DNA from: BMS3ABIN03 sp964418885
GTDB lineage: Bacteria; Bacteroidota; Ignavibacteria; Ignavibacteriales; Ignavibacteriaceae
Direction of reading: 5' to 3'
NCBI GenBank assembly: GCA_964418885.1
Contig: CAYQNW010000015.1
Coordinates: forward strand, 1 to 53,778
DNA: 53,778 bases
Shown: piece by piece, positions 8,016 through 16,307 of the stretch
Layout of the letters: each line of letters begins with the position of its first letter
Position numbering within the stretch: position 1 is the first letter of the stretch
Translations under genes and position numbers: made by a program
The notes under the pieces: generated by a model
What the model was told of the DNA's origin: nothing
Seen by the model: only the letters and a program-made list of their open reading frames with translations
Databases searched by the model: none

Positions 8016-9701
8016 ATGCCTAAAATTACAATTGATAACAATGAAATTGAATTTAAGCCGGGCCAGACAATTATCCAGGCAGCTAGAGATCAAGGGATAG
8101 ATATTCCTCATTTCTGCTGGCATCCGGAGCTTTCAATTTCCGGTAACTGCAGAATTTGTCTTGTTGAAGTTGAAAAAATACCAAAGCTTGTCATCGCTTG
8201 TTCTACCATTGCTTCTGAAGGTATGGTTGTTCACACCCAATCGGAAAAAACAGTTGCAGCAAGAAATGCTGTGATGGAATTTCTGCTTATCAACCATCCC
8301 CTCGATTGTCCGATTTGCGATGAAGCCGGAGAGTGTAAGCTTCAGGATTATGCTTACAAATACAGCGTTGGTGAAAGCAGGTTTACTGAAGAAAAAGTTC
8401 ATAAACAAAAACATATCGATCTAGGTCCCAGAGTAATGTTTGATGGTGAGAGATGTATTTCATGTTCCCGTTGCATTCGCTTTTGTGATGAAATTGCTAA
8501 AAGCCCACAACTAACATTTGTTCAAAGAGGCGATCATGTTACGATCGCAACTTACCCCGGACAGCAAATGGATAATTCTTATTCGATGAACACAATAGAT
8601 ATTTGCCCGGTTGGTGCGTTAACAAGTAAGGATTTCAGATTTAACGCAAGGGTCTGGGATATGTCAGCAACTAAATCTGTTTGTCCCGGATGCTCGCGAG
8701 GCTGCAACACAGAAGTTTGGGTAAGAGATAATAAAATTCTCCGGCTTACTCCACGTTATAATCCACAGGTAAACAGTTACTGGATGTGCGATCACGGAAG
8801 ATTAAATACTTTCAGATTTGTTAATGCCGAAGACCGGATTGATTCTCCTCAACTTAGAAAAGAAGGGCAGTTAATAAAAGTTGGCTGGGATGAAGCATTC
8901 GCCGAAGCAGTTTCGAGAATTAAATCGTTTACTAAAGATGAAGTTGCATTTATTGGTTCTGCATATGCGACCTGCGAGGACAATTATATTCTTGCTAAAT
9001 TTGCGCGTTCTGTAGTTGGCAGCGGTAATATTGATTTTGTTCGCCGCAAAGATGAAAATTTTGGTGATGATATATTAAGACAAAATGATATCACACCAAA
9101 TTCATTAGGTGCTGAGCTTGTTGGTGTATCCCCTTCAAAATCCGGTTTGGGAATTGAAGGAATCAAAAAAGGAATAAAAGGAAAACGAATCAAAGCTTTG
9201 TATGTAATTAAAGAAGACTTTATTGATGTAGATCCTGAAATTGAAAACATGCTGTCTAAACTTGATTTGTTAATAGTCCATGCTTCTAATCAAAGTAAAA
9301 CAACTTCCGTTGCTGATATAATTTTTCCTGCTGCAACTTATGCGGAGAAGAACGGAACGTTTGTAAACTTTGAAGGGACAATTCAGAGGATTAAACCTGC
9401 AGTTAGTACAGTTGATGCCGATAGGGCTTTGGATGGATTTGAAATGAGTAGATTGGATAAATTCGGAACAAGTTTCGATAGATGGGCGCGCGGTACAAAA
9501 CACGATGCTAAAGCAACCTGGAAAATTCTCGTATCGCTTTCTGGTTTGCTGGGACATAAAATGAAATTTAAAATGTCAGAAGAAGTATTTAAAGAGATAG
9601 CTTCTTCAGTAGATGCATTTAAAGGATTGACTTACGATGATCTTGGAGATTATGGTGTCAAGATAAAAACTGGAAATGTCGAGGAAAAAGTTAATGCTTA
9701 A
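8016..9701 (+). CDS. nuoG: NADH-quinone oxidoreductase subunit G
   Basis: A 561-residue iron-sulfur subunit of the peripheral arm of respiratory complex I. Cluster ligands can be read in order: [2Fe-2S] C34, C45, C48, C62; [4Fe-4S] H93, C97, C100, C106; and two further cubane sets around C146, C149, C152, C156 and C196. A fourth motif, C222xxC225xxxC229 with C257, matches the N7 cluster found only in some bacterial NuoG. The C-terminal molybdopterin-oxidoreductase-like region is short, so the protein is well below the ~900 residues of E. coli NuoG. nuoH and nuoI follow at once, but no other nuo gene is in the window. Confidence 0.93.
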   Translation: MPKITIDNNEIEFKPGQTIIQAARDQGIDIPHFCWHPELSISGNCRICLVEVEKIPKLVIACSTIASEGMVVHTQSEKTVAARNAVMEFLLINHPLDCPICDEAGECKLQDYAYKYSVGESRFTEEKVHKQKHIDLGPRVMFDGERCISCSRCIRFCDEIAKSPQLTFVQRGDHVTIATYPGQQMDNSYSMNTIDICPVGALTSKDFRFNARVWDMSATKSVCPGCSRGCNTEVWVRDNKILRLTPRYNPQVNSYWMCDHGRLNTFRFVNAEDRIDSPQLRKEGQLIKVGWDEAFAEAVSRIKSFTKDEVAFIGSAYATCEDNYILAKFARSVVGSGNIDFVRRKDENFGDDILRQNDITPNSLGAELVGVSPSKSGLGIEGIKKGIKGKRIKALYVIKEDFIDVDPEIENMLSKLDLLIVHASNQSKTTSVADIIFPAATYAEKNGTFVNFEGTIQRIKPAVSTVDADRALDGFEMSRLDKFGTSFDRWARGTKHDAKATWKILVSLSGLLGHKMKFKMSEEVFKEIASSVDAFKGLTYDDLGDYGVKIKTGNVEEKVNA

Positions 9702-9719
9702 TTTGGAAGGTTTACATTA

Positions 9720-10751
9720 ATGAGTATCGGGGAAGTGATAATAATCAGCTTGATAAAAATTCTTGTTATCGTTGGACTTTTATTTCTAACTGTTGCTTAC
9801 CTTGTTTATTTTGAAAGAAAGGTAAGTGCATGGGCGCAAAATAGGATTGGCCCAAACCGTGTTGGCTGGAAAGGAGTATTACAACCATTTGCGGATGTGT
9901 TCAAATTATTATTGAAAGAAGATATTGTCCCTGAAAAATCGGACAGAATAATTCATGCACTTGCACCGATGATTGCACTTTTTGTTGCTTTTACAACATT
10001 TGCTGTTATTCCGTTCGGACCGGATGTAAAGATTTTTGGGTATGATATTCCTCTAGTTGTGGCAGATGTTAATATAGGTGTGCTGTTCATTCTTGCGTTA
10101 ACTTCTCTCGGTGTCTATGCGATAACTCTAGCAGGTTGGTCCTCAGGAAGTAAGTATTCGCTTTTAGGCGGCATCAGATCTTCAGCACAAATGATATCGT
10201 ATGAAATTTCTATGGGATTTTCTGTTGGAGGTGTACTGTTGTTATCAGAATCTCTCAGGCCTATAGCAATTGTCCAATCGCAATCGGGATGGATGTGGAA
10301 TGCTATTATTCAGCCTATAGGATTCATAACTTTTGTTGTATCTGCTTTTGCAGAAACAAACAGGCTTCCTTTTGATCTTCCGGAAGCTGAACCGGAACTT
10401 GTTGGTGGATTTCACACGGAATACAGCAGCATGAAATTTGCAGGTTTCTTTTTATCGGAATATGCAAATATGACAATCGCCAGTGCTTTCATCGTTACAC
10501 TTTATCTGGGCGGTTGGCAAATTCCTTATATAGATCTGCTCGGTTTACCGGCAGGAATTGTAATTGTACTGCAAGTAGGTGCATTCATTTTTAAATTAGT
10601 TGCATTATTGTTTTTCTTTTTATGGATTCGATGGAGTCTTCCAAGATTCAGGTATGATCAGTTGATGAGTCTCGGCTGGAAGGTAATGTTTCCTCTTTCA
10701 TTAATTAATATTATATGGGTTGCTTTGCTGATAATGGTTTTCGGATTATAG
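9720..10751 (+). CDS. nuoH: NADH-quinone oxidoreductase subunit H
   Basis: A 343-residue integral membrane protein with about eight hydrophobic segments. It is the ND1 homologue that joins the peripheral and membrane arms and forms part of the quinone site. Conserved blocks include ERKVSAWAQNRIGPNRVG, FAETNRLPFDLPEAEPELVGG, and a hydrophobic WIRWSLPRFRYDQLM end. These include the acidic loop thought to couple quinone reduction to proton transfer. Length is normal for the family. It follows nuoG by 18 bases. Confidence 0.96.
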   Translation: MSIGEVIIISLIKILVIVGLLFLTVAYLVYFERKVSAWAQNRIGPNRVGWKGVLQPFADVFKLLLKEDIVPEKSDRIIHALAPMIALFVAFTTFAVIPFGPDVKIFGYDIPLVVADVNIGVLFILALTSLGVYAITLAGWSSGSKYSLLGGIRSSAQMISYEISMGFSVGGVLLLSESLRPIAIVQSQSGWMWNAIIQPIGFITFVVSAFAETNRLPFDLPEAEPELVGGFHTEYSSMKFAGFFLSEYANMTIASAFIVTLYLGGWQIPYIDLLGLPAGIVIVLQVGAFIFKLVALLFFFLWIRWSLPRFRYDQLMSLGWKVMFPLSLINIIWVALLIMVFGL

Positions 10752-10796
10752 AATAATTTAATGATGAATAATTAAGAAAGATATTTTTGGATAGAT

Positions 10797-11300
10797 ATGG
10801 CACTTAAATCGATTAAAAGAAGAGAAAAAGACTTAACATTTTTTGAAAAGTTGTATATACCCGAAATCCTGAAGGGATTATCTCTTACTTTTAAAAATAT
10901 GATACGACCGAAATTTACATTTGAGTATCCCGAAGAAAAGTTTATTCCGCCGAGCTCTTACCGGGGAAGACCTGTGCTTGTTGAAGATTCTAACGGTGAA
11001 GAAAGATGTGTAGCTTGTGGATTATGCTCAAGAGTTTGTCCGGCACTTGCTATCGAAGTGCAGGCAGGCGAAACTGAGAGAGAAAAGGAGAGATACCCCG
11101 AAAAATTCGAGATTAATATGTTGAGATGCATTTTTTGCGGGTTTTGTGAAGAAGTTTGCCCGGAAGAGGCAATTATTATGAGTAAAGACTATGAACTCGC
11201 TTTTTCGAACAGGGAAGACGCAATTTACGGAAAAGATAAGCTTTTAGTCCCAATTGGTCAGATCCAGGACAGGATAGATTTCCTCCGACAATATAAGTAG
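10797..11300 (+). CDS. nuoI: NADH-quinone oxidoreductase subunit I
   Basis: This 167-residue ferredoxin-like subunit carries two [4Fe-4S] clusters (N6a/N6b) that pass electrons towards the quinone. The ligands are C71, C74, C77 and C81, then C111, C114, C117 and C121, each followed by Pro as usual. An amphipathic N-terminal segment (residues 15-35) fits the membrane-facing helix. It closes the nuoG-H-I set, and the next gene is an unrelated secreted protein. Confidence 0.95.
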   Translation: MALKSIKRREKDLTFFEKLYIPEILKGLSLTFKNMIRPKFTFEYPEEKFIPPSSYRGRPVLVEDSNGEERCVACGLCSRVCPALAIEVQAGETEREKERYPEKFEINMLRCIFCGFCEEVCPEEAIIMSKDYELAFSNREDAIYGKDKLLVPIGQIQDRIDFLRQYK

Positions 11301-11338
11301 TTGAACATCTCGATTAATTTTCCTTTATTACCGGTACG

Positions 11339-13018
11339 ATGTACAGAATTCTAACTATATGGATTTCTATGGGGTGGTTTATATTTTCACCCGCACAACA
11401 ATTCGGGGATAATTTTAAACTTTCCTATCCGGAACTTGTTCGTCAGGGTAAAACTTTCGAAGTATCTATAATCACATCCAACGATTTTGCAAAATCTGAT
11501 AAGCTGGATCTTTATATTATTCCCGAGAGAGGAATTAAATTAGAATCTGTAATTATGAGGACGGAAGAAGAGGAACAGAACATAAAAGTTTCAAGTGCTT
11601 CCAATGAAGGATATCTTTACGATGCTTCAATGTGTTCGATAAACTTGGATGAACCTTCTCTCGAACAGGATGGTTCTTTCTTCCAGATACTGATGAGATT
11701 CAGATCTGAATCTGTTGATTACTCAGAAATTGAATTTTACGGTGAGTTCAGAAAAAACAATAAAATAACAAACTATCTTAAAAACTCTAAAGAAGAATTA
11801 TTTACCAGTTATCCGGATCATTACAGGGTAAAAATAGGTTTTTATAAGACATCCGTTGTTGGTGATAGAGCATTAAGCCTCCAATCTCAATCAAATTTTA
11901 CCATATCACCGGATTTGAAATTCGATCATGATCTGCTTCTCGGATTCTGGCTTAAGCAGGATAAAGTTCGTTCTCCTTTCTTTGAAATAAAAAATAAACA
12001 AACAAACCTTATCGAATACCAGCTTGTCCTAAATCAATTTCAAATCTTAACCTGCGAATCTACTTTTCATACCGAGTATAATATTACCCCATACTTTGTT
12101 TCAAACAATAACTGGCAGCATTTTGAAATTGAATTATCATTTAAGGACAATGAAATAAGATTTTATTGTAATGGGAAAGAGTTTTCGGTTTTTAATCTGC
12201 CTCTTTCAATTAATTTGTCGAATCTGGAGTTTTCTTTTATCGGGCCTGAACAGGGGAATATAAAGATTGATCAGTTGCGTTTCATTGATCTCAACGAATC
12301 CATTGCCGCCGTGATGAGGAACCGAACTTTTTTAAGTTTTATGAGTGATAGTTCAAGAGTTTTGATGCAGTTAAATTTCAACGAATTAAATATTTCCGAC
12401 CTGGCAAAATATGATTTTGTGAACGAAAATAATGTTAACCTAGTTTCTTCTGATGCTCCTGTGTTCGGCCGCGCACCGGAACTTAACATCAGGTTAATGA
12501 GCACTTACTATGAATTAACCTGGAGCGGCGGGGATTTTAAAAATGCTTCTGCATACTATGTTGAAAGTGCTGAAGGAGAAAATAGTTATGTTGATATCTT
12601 CAAAGCCGATGCAGATAATTCGACAGACCGGGAATATTCATACTTGAGTGATAGAAAAGATAATTCGGAGGTTGTTTATTTCAGAGTAAAACAAATTAAT
12701 AAAGATGGATCGGTAACATATTCATCGCAGGTAAAAGTTGGTCAGGGTAAAATGGAAGAATTTGTTGTAGGACAGAATTATCCGAATCCGTTTAATCCTG
12801 CAACGCAGATTTCTGTTGAAGTGTTGGAAGAAGCAGAATTTCATATTGTTGTTTATAATCTTGAAGGACAGAAGGTGGCAGATTTGTATCATGGAACTTT
12901 ATCAAAAGGAGAATATAGTTTTACATTTAACGGAAGTGAGTTGCCTTCGGGGATTTATCTTTATAAAGTATCCACACCAAATTTTAATCAAACAAAAAAA
13001 ATGATCTTGGCTAAATAA
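11339..13018 (+). CDS. Secreted T9SS cargo protein with a possible LamG-like domain
   Basis: A 559-residue protein with a signal peptide (residues 1 to about 19, ending SPAQ). A second in-frame ATG at 11369 is possible. Residues ~195-320 alternate short strands with the pattern LLLGFWLK...NNWQHFEIEL...NEIRFYCNGKEF, which is typical of concanavalin/LamG-like jelly rolls. The last ~85 residues are a T9SS sorting domain with NYPNPFNPATQI near its start and TKKMILAK at the end. A surface-binding role is inferred. I do not recognise a specific ligand or enzyme activity. It is unrelated in function to its nuo neighbours and has no clear terminator in front. Confidence 0.82.
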   Translation: MYRILTIWISMGWFIFSPAQQFGDNFKLSYPELVRQGKTFEVSIITSNDFAKSDKLDLYIIPERGIKLESVIMRTEEEEQNIKVSSASNEGYLYDASMCSINLDEPSLEQDGSFFQILMRFRSESVDYSEIEFYGEFRKNNKITNYLKNSKEELFTSYPDHYRVKIGFYKTSVVGDRALSLQSQSNFTISPDLKFDHDLLLGFWLKQDKVRSPFFEIKNKQTNLIEYQLVLNQFQILTCESTFHTEYNITPYFVSNNNWQHFEIELSFKDNEIRFYCNGKEFSVFNLPLSINLSNLEFSFIGPEQGNIKIDQLRFIDLNESIAAVMRNRTFLSFMSDSSRVLMQLNFNELNISDLAKYDFVNENNVNLVSSDAPVFGRAPELNIRLMSTYYELTWSGGDFKNASAYYVESAEGENSYVDIFKADADNSTDREYSYLSDRKDNSEVVYFRVKQINKDGSVTYSSQVKVGQGKMEEFVVGQNYPNPFNPATQISVEVLEEAEFHIVVYNLEGQKVADLYHGTLSKGEYSFTFNGSELPSGIYLYKVSTPNFNQTKKMILAK

Positions 13019-13070
13019 ACAACCAGCTTCGTTTTTTAATTGGGTCAGGAATATTGTATTTTAAATTATC

Positions 13071-14609
13071 ATGCTCTCCAAAATTTACTCCAGTGCTACA
13101 TATGGAATAGATGCTTATTTAGTTGAAGTTGAAACTAATGTAGAGCAGCAAATTCCCGGTTTTACAATCGTCGGGTTACCGGATAATGCTGTTAAGGAAA
13201 GCAAGGAAAGAGTAATCACTGCAATTAAGAATAGCGGCTACAAATTCCAACCTAGAAAGATAACGGTTAATCTGGCACCGGCAGATATAAAAAAGGAAGG
13301 AAGTGCTTTTGATCTTCCTATCGCCGTCGGATTTCTATCCGCAAACGAAATCATAACCGGCAACCATCTCGATGAAACAATTTTTCTCGGTGAACTTTCG
13401 CTTGATGGAAAGTTAAGACATGTTAAAGGTGCACTGCCTATAACTGTTGAAGCGAGAAACAAAGGAATAAAAAGAGTTGTTCTTCCGATGGATTCCTCCA
13501 GGGAAGCATCTATTGTTGATGGCGTAGATGTTTATGGAGTTGACAACCTGAGAGATGTCGTTGATTTTCTAAATCATGAGAAAGATATCACTCCCGTTAA
13601 ATCGGAAAGGAGTGAAATTTTTTCAAATGTAAATAAATACCATCTCGATTTTACAGATGTAAAAGGACAGGAAAATGTAAAACGTGCATTAGAAGTTGCA
13701 GCAGCAGGCGCACATAACATATTAATGATCGGACCGCCGGGATCGGGCAAAACAATGCTCGCAAAAAGATTGCCATCAATTCTTCCACCGATGACTTTTG
13801 AAGAAGCATTGGAAACAACGAAAATACATTCAATCGCAGGAATACTTCCTAAAGATCTGGCTTTAGTTACAGAAAGACCTTTCCGAAGTCCGCATCACAC
13901 AGTTTCTGATGCAGCTTTAGTTGGTGGGGGATCGTTTCCCAGACCGGGAGAAGTTTCGTTTGCACATTATGGTGTTCTCTTTTTGGATGAACTGCCTGAA
14001 TTCAAAAAGAATGTTCTGGAAGTATTGCGTCAACCTCTTGAAGATTCACGGGTTACTGTTAGCAGATCAAAGTTATCGTTAGAATTCCCGGCTAATTTTA
14101 TGTTGGCTGCTGCGATGAATCCATGCCCTTGCGGCTTCTTCACCGATCCAAATAAAGAATGTACTTGCACGCCACCTTCAATACAAAGATATATGGCTAA
14201 AATATCTGGTCCTTTATTAGATAGAATAGATATTCATATTGAGGTTCCGGCTGTTAAATTCAAGGAATTGTCTGCAAAAGAGCAAAGTGAAAACTCTGAA
14301 AAGATAAGAGAGAGGGTGATGCAAGCTAGAGAAATCCAGTTGAACAGGTATGAGGGAAATCCACATATATATAATAACAGCGATATGGGCTCAAAAGAAG
14401 TGAAAAAATACTGTAAACTTGATTCTTCAGGCGAAGAACTTTTAAAAATGGCGATGACTAAATTAGGTTTATCTGCACGAGCTTACGACAGAATACTGAA
14501 AGTTAGCCGCACAATTGCGGACTTAGATAAATCAATTGAAATCCAACCGCAGCATATTAGTGAAGCAATTCAGTATCGGAGCTTGGATAGAGAACTCTGG
14601 AAACATTAA
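13071..14609 (+). CDS. comM: YifB/ComM family AAA+ ATPase (Mg-chelatase-like)
   Basis: A 512-residue cytoplasmic ATPase. Residues 1-170 form the Lon-S5-like N-terminal domain. Walker A is GPPGSGKT at 221-228, and Walker B is FLDELPE around 304-310. A Cys cluster CPC...CTC (C352, C354, C364, C366) lies in the middle of the AAA+ module, followed by the SGPLLDRIDIHIEVP sensor region. A C-terminal Mg-chelatase helical domain ends the protein. In naturally competent bacteria ComM is a hexameric helicase that drives branch migration of incoming DNA. The role here is taken from the family. No competence gene is nearby. Confidence 0.93.
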   Translation: MLSKIYSSATYGIDAYLVEVETNVEQQIPGFTIVGLPDNAVKESKERVITAIKNSGYKFQPRKITVNLAPADIKKEGSAFDLPIAVGFLSANEIITGNHLDETIFLGELSLDGKLRHVKGALPITVEARNKGIKRVVLPMDSSREASIVDGVDVYGVDNLRDVVDFLNHEKDITPVKSERSEIFSNVNKYHLDFTDVKGQENVKRALEVAAAGAHNILMIGPPGSGKTMLAKRLPSILPPMTFEEALETTKIHSIAGILPKDLALVTERPFRSPHHTVSDAALVGGGSFPRPGEVSFAHYGVLFLDELPEFKKNVLEVLRQPLEDSRVTVSRSKLSLEFPANFMLAAAMNPCPCGFFTDPNKECTCTPPSIQRYMAKISGPLLDRIDIHIEVPAVKFKELSAKEQSENSEKIRERVMQAREIQLNRYEGNPHIYNNSDMGSKEVKKYCKLDSSGEELLKMAMTKLGLSARAYDRILKVSRTIADLDKSIEIQPQHISEAIQYRSLDRELWKH

Positions 14610-14654
14610 TAGTGTAAGAATATTTGCCATCTAAATTGATGGTCATCCCGATAT

Positions 14655-14673
14655 AAGCAAAATTTGCTTTTTG
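14655..14673 (+). terminator. Weak terminator candidate after comM
   Basis: AAGCA, loop AAATT, TGCTT makes a five-pair hairpin followed by a run of T. The stem is short and AT-rich, so confidence is low. Confidence 0.35.
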
Positions 14674-14718
14674 ATATAGATAGAAATATATTTATTGCTC
14701 GTATTTTTATAAACTTGA

Positions 14719-14802
14719 GGGCGGACGCCGGAGTTGGAGAGCCGGGGCGGACTGTAAATCCGTTGGCGGAAGCCTTTGGGGGTTCGAATCCCTCGCCGCC
14801 CA
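14719..14802 (+). tRNA. tRNA-Tyr (GTA)
   Basis: The anticodon stem GCGGA/TCCGT encloses CTGTAAA, giving anticodon GTA. A long variable arm of class II type follows, as expected for bacterial tRNA-Tyr. The T arm has GGTTCGAATCC. Acceptor GGGCGGA pairs with GCCGCCC except at position 7 (A opposite G). No CCA is encoded. Its own terminator lies just downstream. Confidence 0.95.
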
Positions 14803-14824
14803 CTGCTGAAAAATTTTTGTGTAG

Positions 14825-14866
14825 TAAGGGAAATAGTTAATATTAATATATTCCCTTATTTTTTTG
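14825..14866 (+). terminator. Terminator after tRNA-Tyr
   Basis: TAAGGGAA (14825-14832) pairs perfectly with TTCCCTTA (14851-14858) across an AT-rich loop and is followed by seven T. It separates tRNA-Tyr from the tRNA-Gly unit. Confidence 0.75.
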
Positions 14867-14952
14867 TTCTTTTTGTAATGAATATTGAGTATGGTTTTGC
14901 GGGTTGACGATGTGCTATGCTTCAAGTTTTTGTTATTAATTTTTTGTTAAGC

Positions 14953-14964
14953 ATGATTAATCAT
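14953..14964. other. 12-base perfect palindrome upstream of tRNA-Gly
   Basis: ATGATTAATCAT reads the same on both strands, about 80 bases before the tRNA-Gly gene. It could be an operator, but it is AT-rich and could arise by chance. Confidence 0.25.
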
Positions 14965-15045
14965 TCGAAAATTTGATAGTTTAAAGCATTTGTTTCACGT
15001 ATCCATCTGTTGTAAACCCGGATAAAATTAGTAACGAAATGAAAA

Positions 15046-15119
15046 GCGGGAGTAACTCAGTTGGCTAGAGTCACAGCCTTCCAAGCTGTTGGTCGCGGGT
15101 TCGAGTCCCGTCTCCCGCT
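15046..15119 (+). tRNA. tRNA-Gly (TCC)
   Basis: Acceptor GCGGGAG pairs perfectly with CTCCCGC. The anticodon loop CTTCCAA gives TCC. Discriminator T and no encoded CCA. It is the first gene of the tRNA/rpmG/secE unit, 18 bases ahead of tRNA-Thr. Confidence 0.96.
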
Positions 15120-15137
15120 CGAACTATAAAAAACTCT

Positions 15138-15210
15138 GCTGACGTAGCTCAGTTGGTAGAGCACATCCTTGGTAAGGATGAGGTCACCGGTTCAATCCCG
15201 GTCGTCAGCT
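15138..15210 (+). tRNA. tRNA-Thr (GGT)
   Basis: Acceptor GCTGACG pairs with CGTCAGC. The anticodon stem CATCC/GGATG encloses TTGGTAA, giving GGT. Standard 73-base cloverleaf without CCA. In many bacteria a tuf gene follows this tRNA, but here it is rpmG. Confidence 0.96.
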
Positions 15211-15290
15211 CAAATAAAATTAAGATTTGGTTATCCCGATAAACCGGGACTAATAAGTTTCGAATTTGTAAAACACTTTAAACAAATACC

Positions 15291-15440
15291 ATGAGAGAAA
15301 TTATCACATTAGAATGTACCGAGTGTAAAAGAAGAAATTACACTACAACAAAAAATAAAAGACTTCACCCTGGAAGGGTTGAATATAAAAAATACTGTCG
15401 TTGGGATAAAAAACATACTATACACAAAGAAACTAAATGA
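15291..15440 (+). CDS. rpmG: 50S ribosomal protein L33
   Basis: A 49-residue bL33 starting at ATG 15291, read directly from the DNA. It opens MREIITLECTECKRRNY and ends HTIHKETK, as the family does. The zinc-binding (C+) type has two CxxC pairs. Here C9, C12 and C36 are kept, but the fourth position is D39 (CRWD). The protein is thus intermediate between the C+ and C- forms and may bind zinc with Asp or not at all. It lies between tRNA-Thr and tRNA-Trp and must be cut out of a mixed tRNA/mRNA transcript. Confidence 0.93.
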   Translation: MREIITLECTECKRRNYTTTKNKRLHPGRVEYKKYCRWDKKHTIHKETK

Positions 15441-15451
15441 TAATATTGCCT

Positions 15452-15524
15452 ACGTCAGTAGCTCAATTGGTAGAGCAGCGGTCTCCAAAACCGCAGGTTG
15501 GAGGTTCGAGTCCTTCCTGACGTG
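15452..15524 (+). tRNA. tRNA-Trp (CCA)
   Basis: The anticodon stem GCGGT/ACCGC encloses CTCCAAA, giving CCA. Acceptor ACGTCAG pairs with CTGACGT, and the discriminator is G as in other bacterial tRNA-Trp. It is followed 27 bases later by secE, a conserved bacterial arrangement. Confidence 0.95.
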
Positions 15525-15551
15525 CAAATTTTAAAACCTTAATGGGAAAAA

Positions 15552-15734
15552 ATGAAAGACAAGATTAAAAAATTTTTTGAAGACGTTGTTAAGGAGATGA
15601 AAAAAGTTACCTGGCCAACTAAAGAAGAATTGATGGAGTCGACTAAGGTTGTAATAATAGTATGTCTTATTCTTGCCGGATTTACTTATGTTATCGATAT
15701 GATTATTAACCAGGTATTCAAAGGGATTTTTTAG
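15552..15734 (+). CDS. secE: Preprotein translocase subunit SecE
   Basis: A 60-residue inner-membrane protein of the short SecE type. The amphipathic helix with the conserved KEMKKVTWPTKEEL segment (residues 14-27) precedes a single transmembrane helix (residues ~33-52). It clamps the two halves of SecY. It sits between tRNA-Trp and nusG as in most bacteria, separated from nusG by 12 bases. Confidence 0.96.
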   Translation: MKDKIKKFFEDVVKEMKKVTWPTKEELMESTKVVIIVCLILAGFTYVIDMIINQVFKGIF

Positions 15735-15746
15735 GTATAGTTAATT

Positions 15747-16283
15747 ATGGAAGCAAGATGGTACGTGGTCAGAACATTCTCCGGCCATGAAAATAAAGTA
15801 AAGCAACTTTTGGAATCGGAACTTGCCGATCACGAACAGATAAGATCGAAGATTCTTGAGATACTTGTTCCAATGGAAAAAGTATTCGAAGTAAAAGATG
15901 GTAAAAAGAAAAGCAAAACAAAGAATTTCTTCCCGGGATATATACTTGTTCATGCAGAATTAGATAACCAGGTAAAAGAATTTATCACGAATACACAGTC
16001 TGTAATGGGTTTTTTAGGAACTGCAAGTAATCCTAATCCACTGCAGCCCGAAGAAGTTAAAAGAATTGTTGGAAGAATAAACCAGGATGAAAATACCGAA
16101 CGAATGGAAACAATTTTCAGGAATGGTGACCTTGTGAAAATAATCGATGGACCATTTAACAATTTCAGCGGTACTATCGAAGAGGTTAACGAAGAGAAAA
16201 TGAAAATTAAAGTTATGGTTTCCATCTTCGGTAGAAAAACTCCCGTGGAGCTGGACTTTGTTCAGGCTGAACTGGAAAAATAA
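15747..16283 (+). CDS. nusG: Transcription termination/antitermination factor NusG
   Basis: A 178-residue cytoplasmic factor that binds RNA polymerase and links it to the ribosome or Rho. The NGN domain (residues ~3-115) begins with ARWYVVRTFSGHE and includes FFPGYILV. The C-terminal KOW domain (residues ~125-178) contains GDLVKIIDGPFNNFSG. No extra domain is inserted. The upstream ribosome site is weak. Confidence 0.96.
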   Translation: MEARWYVVRTFSGHENKVKQLLESELADHEQIRSKILEILVPMEKVFEVKDGKKKSKTKNFFPGYILVHAELDNQVKEFITNTQSVMGFLGTASNPNPLQPEEVKRIVGRINQDENTERMETIFRNGDLVKIIDGPFNNFSGTIEEVNEEKMKIKVMVSIFGRKTPVELDFVQAELEK

Positions 16284-16307
16284 TATTAGTTAATAGGTAG
16301 TATAAAA

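Noticed and set aside
14606..14925. Two short reverse-strand frames
   Set aside because: Both run across the tRNA-Tyr gene and its terminator, and the predicted peptides are translations of tRNA sequence.
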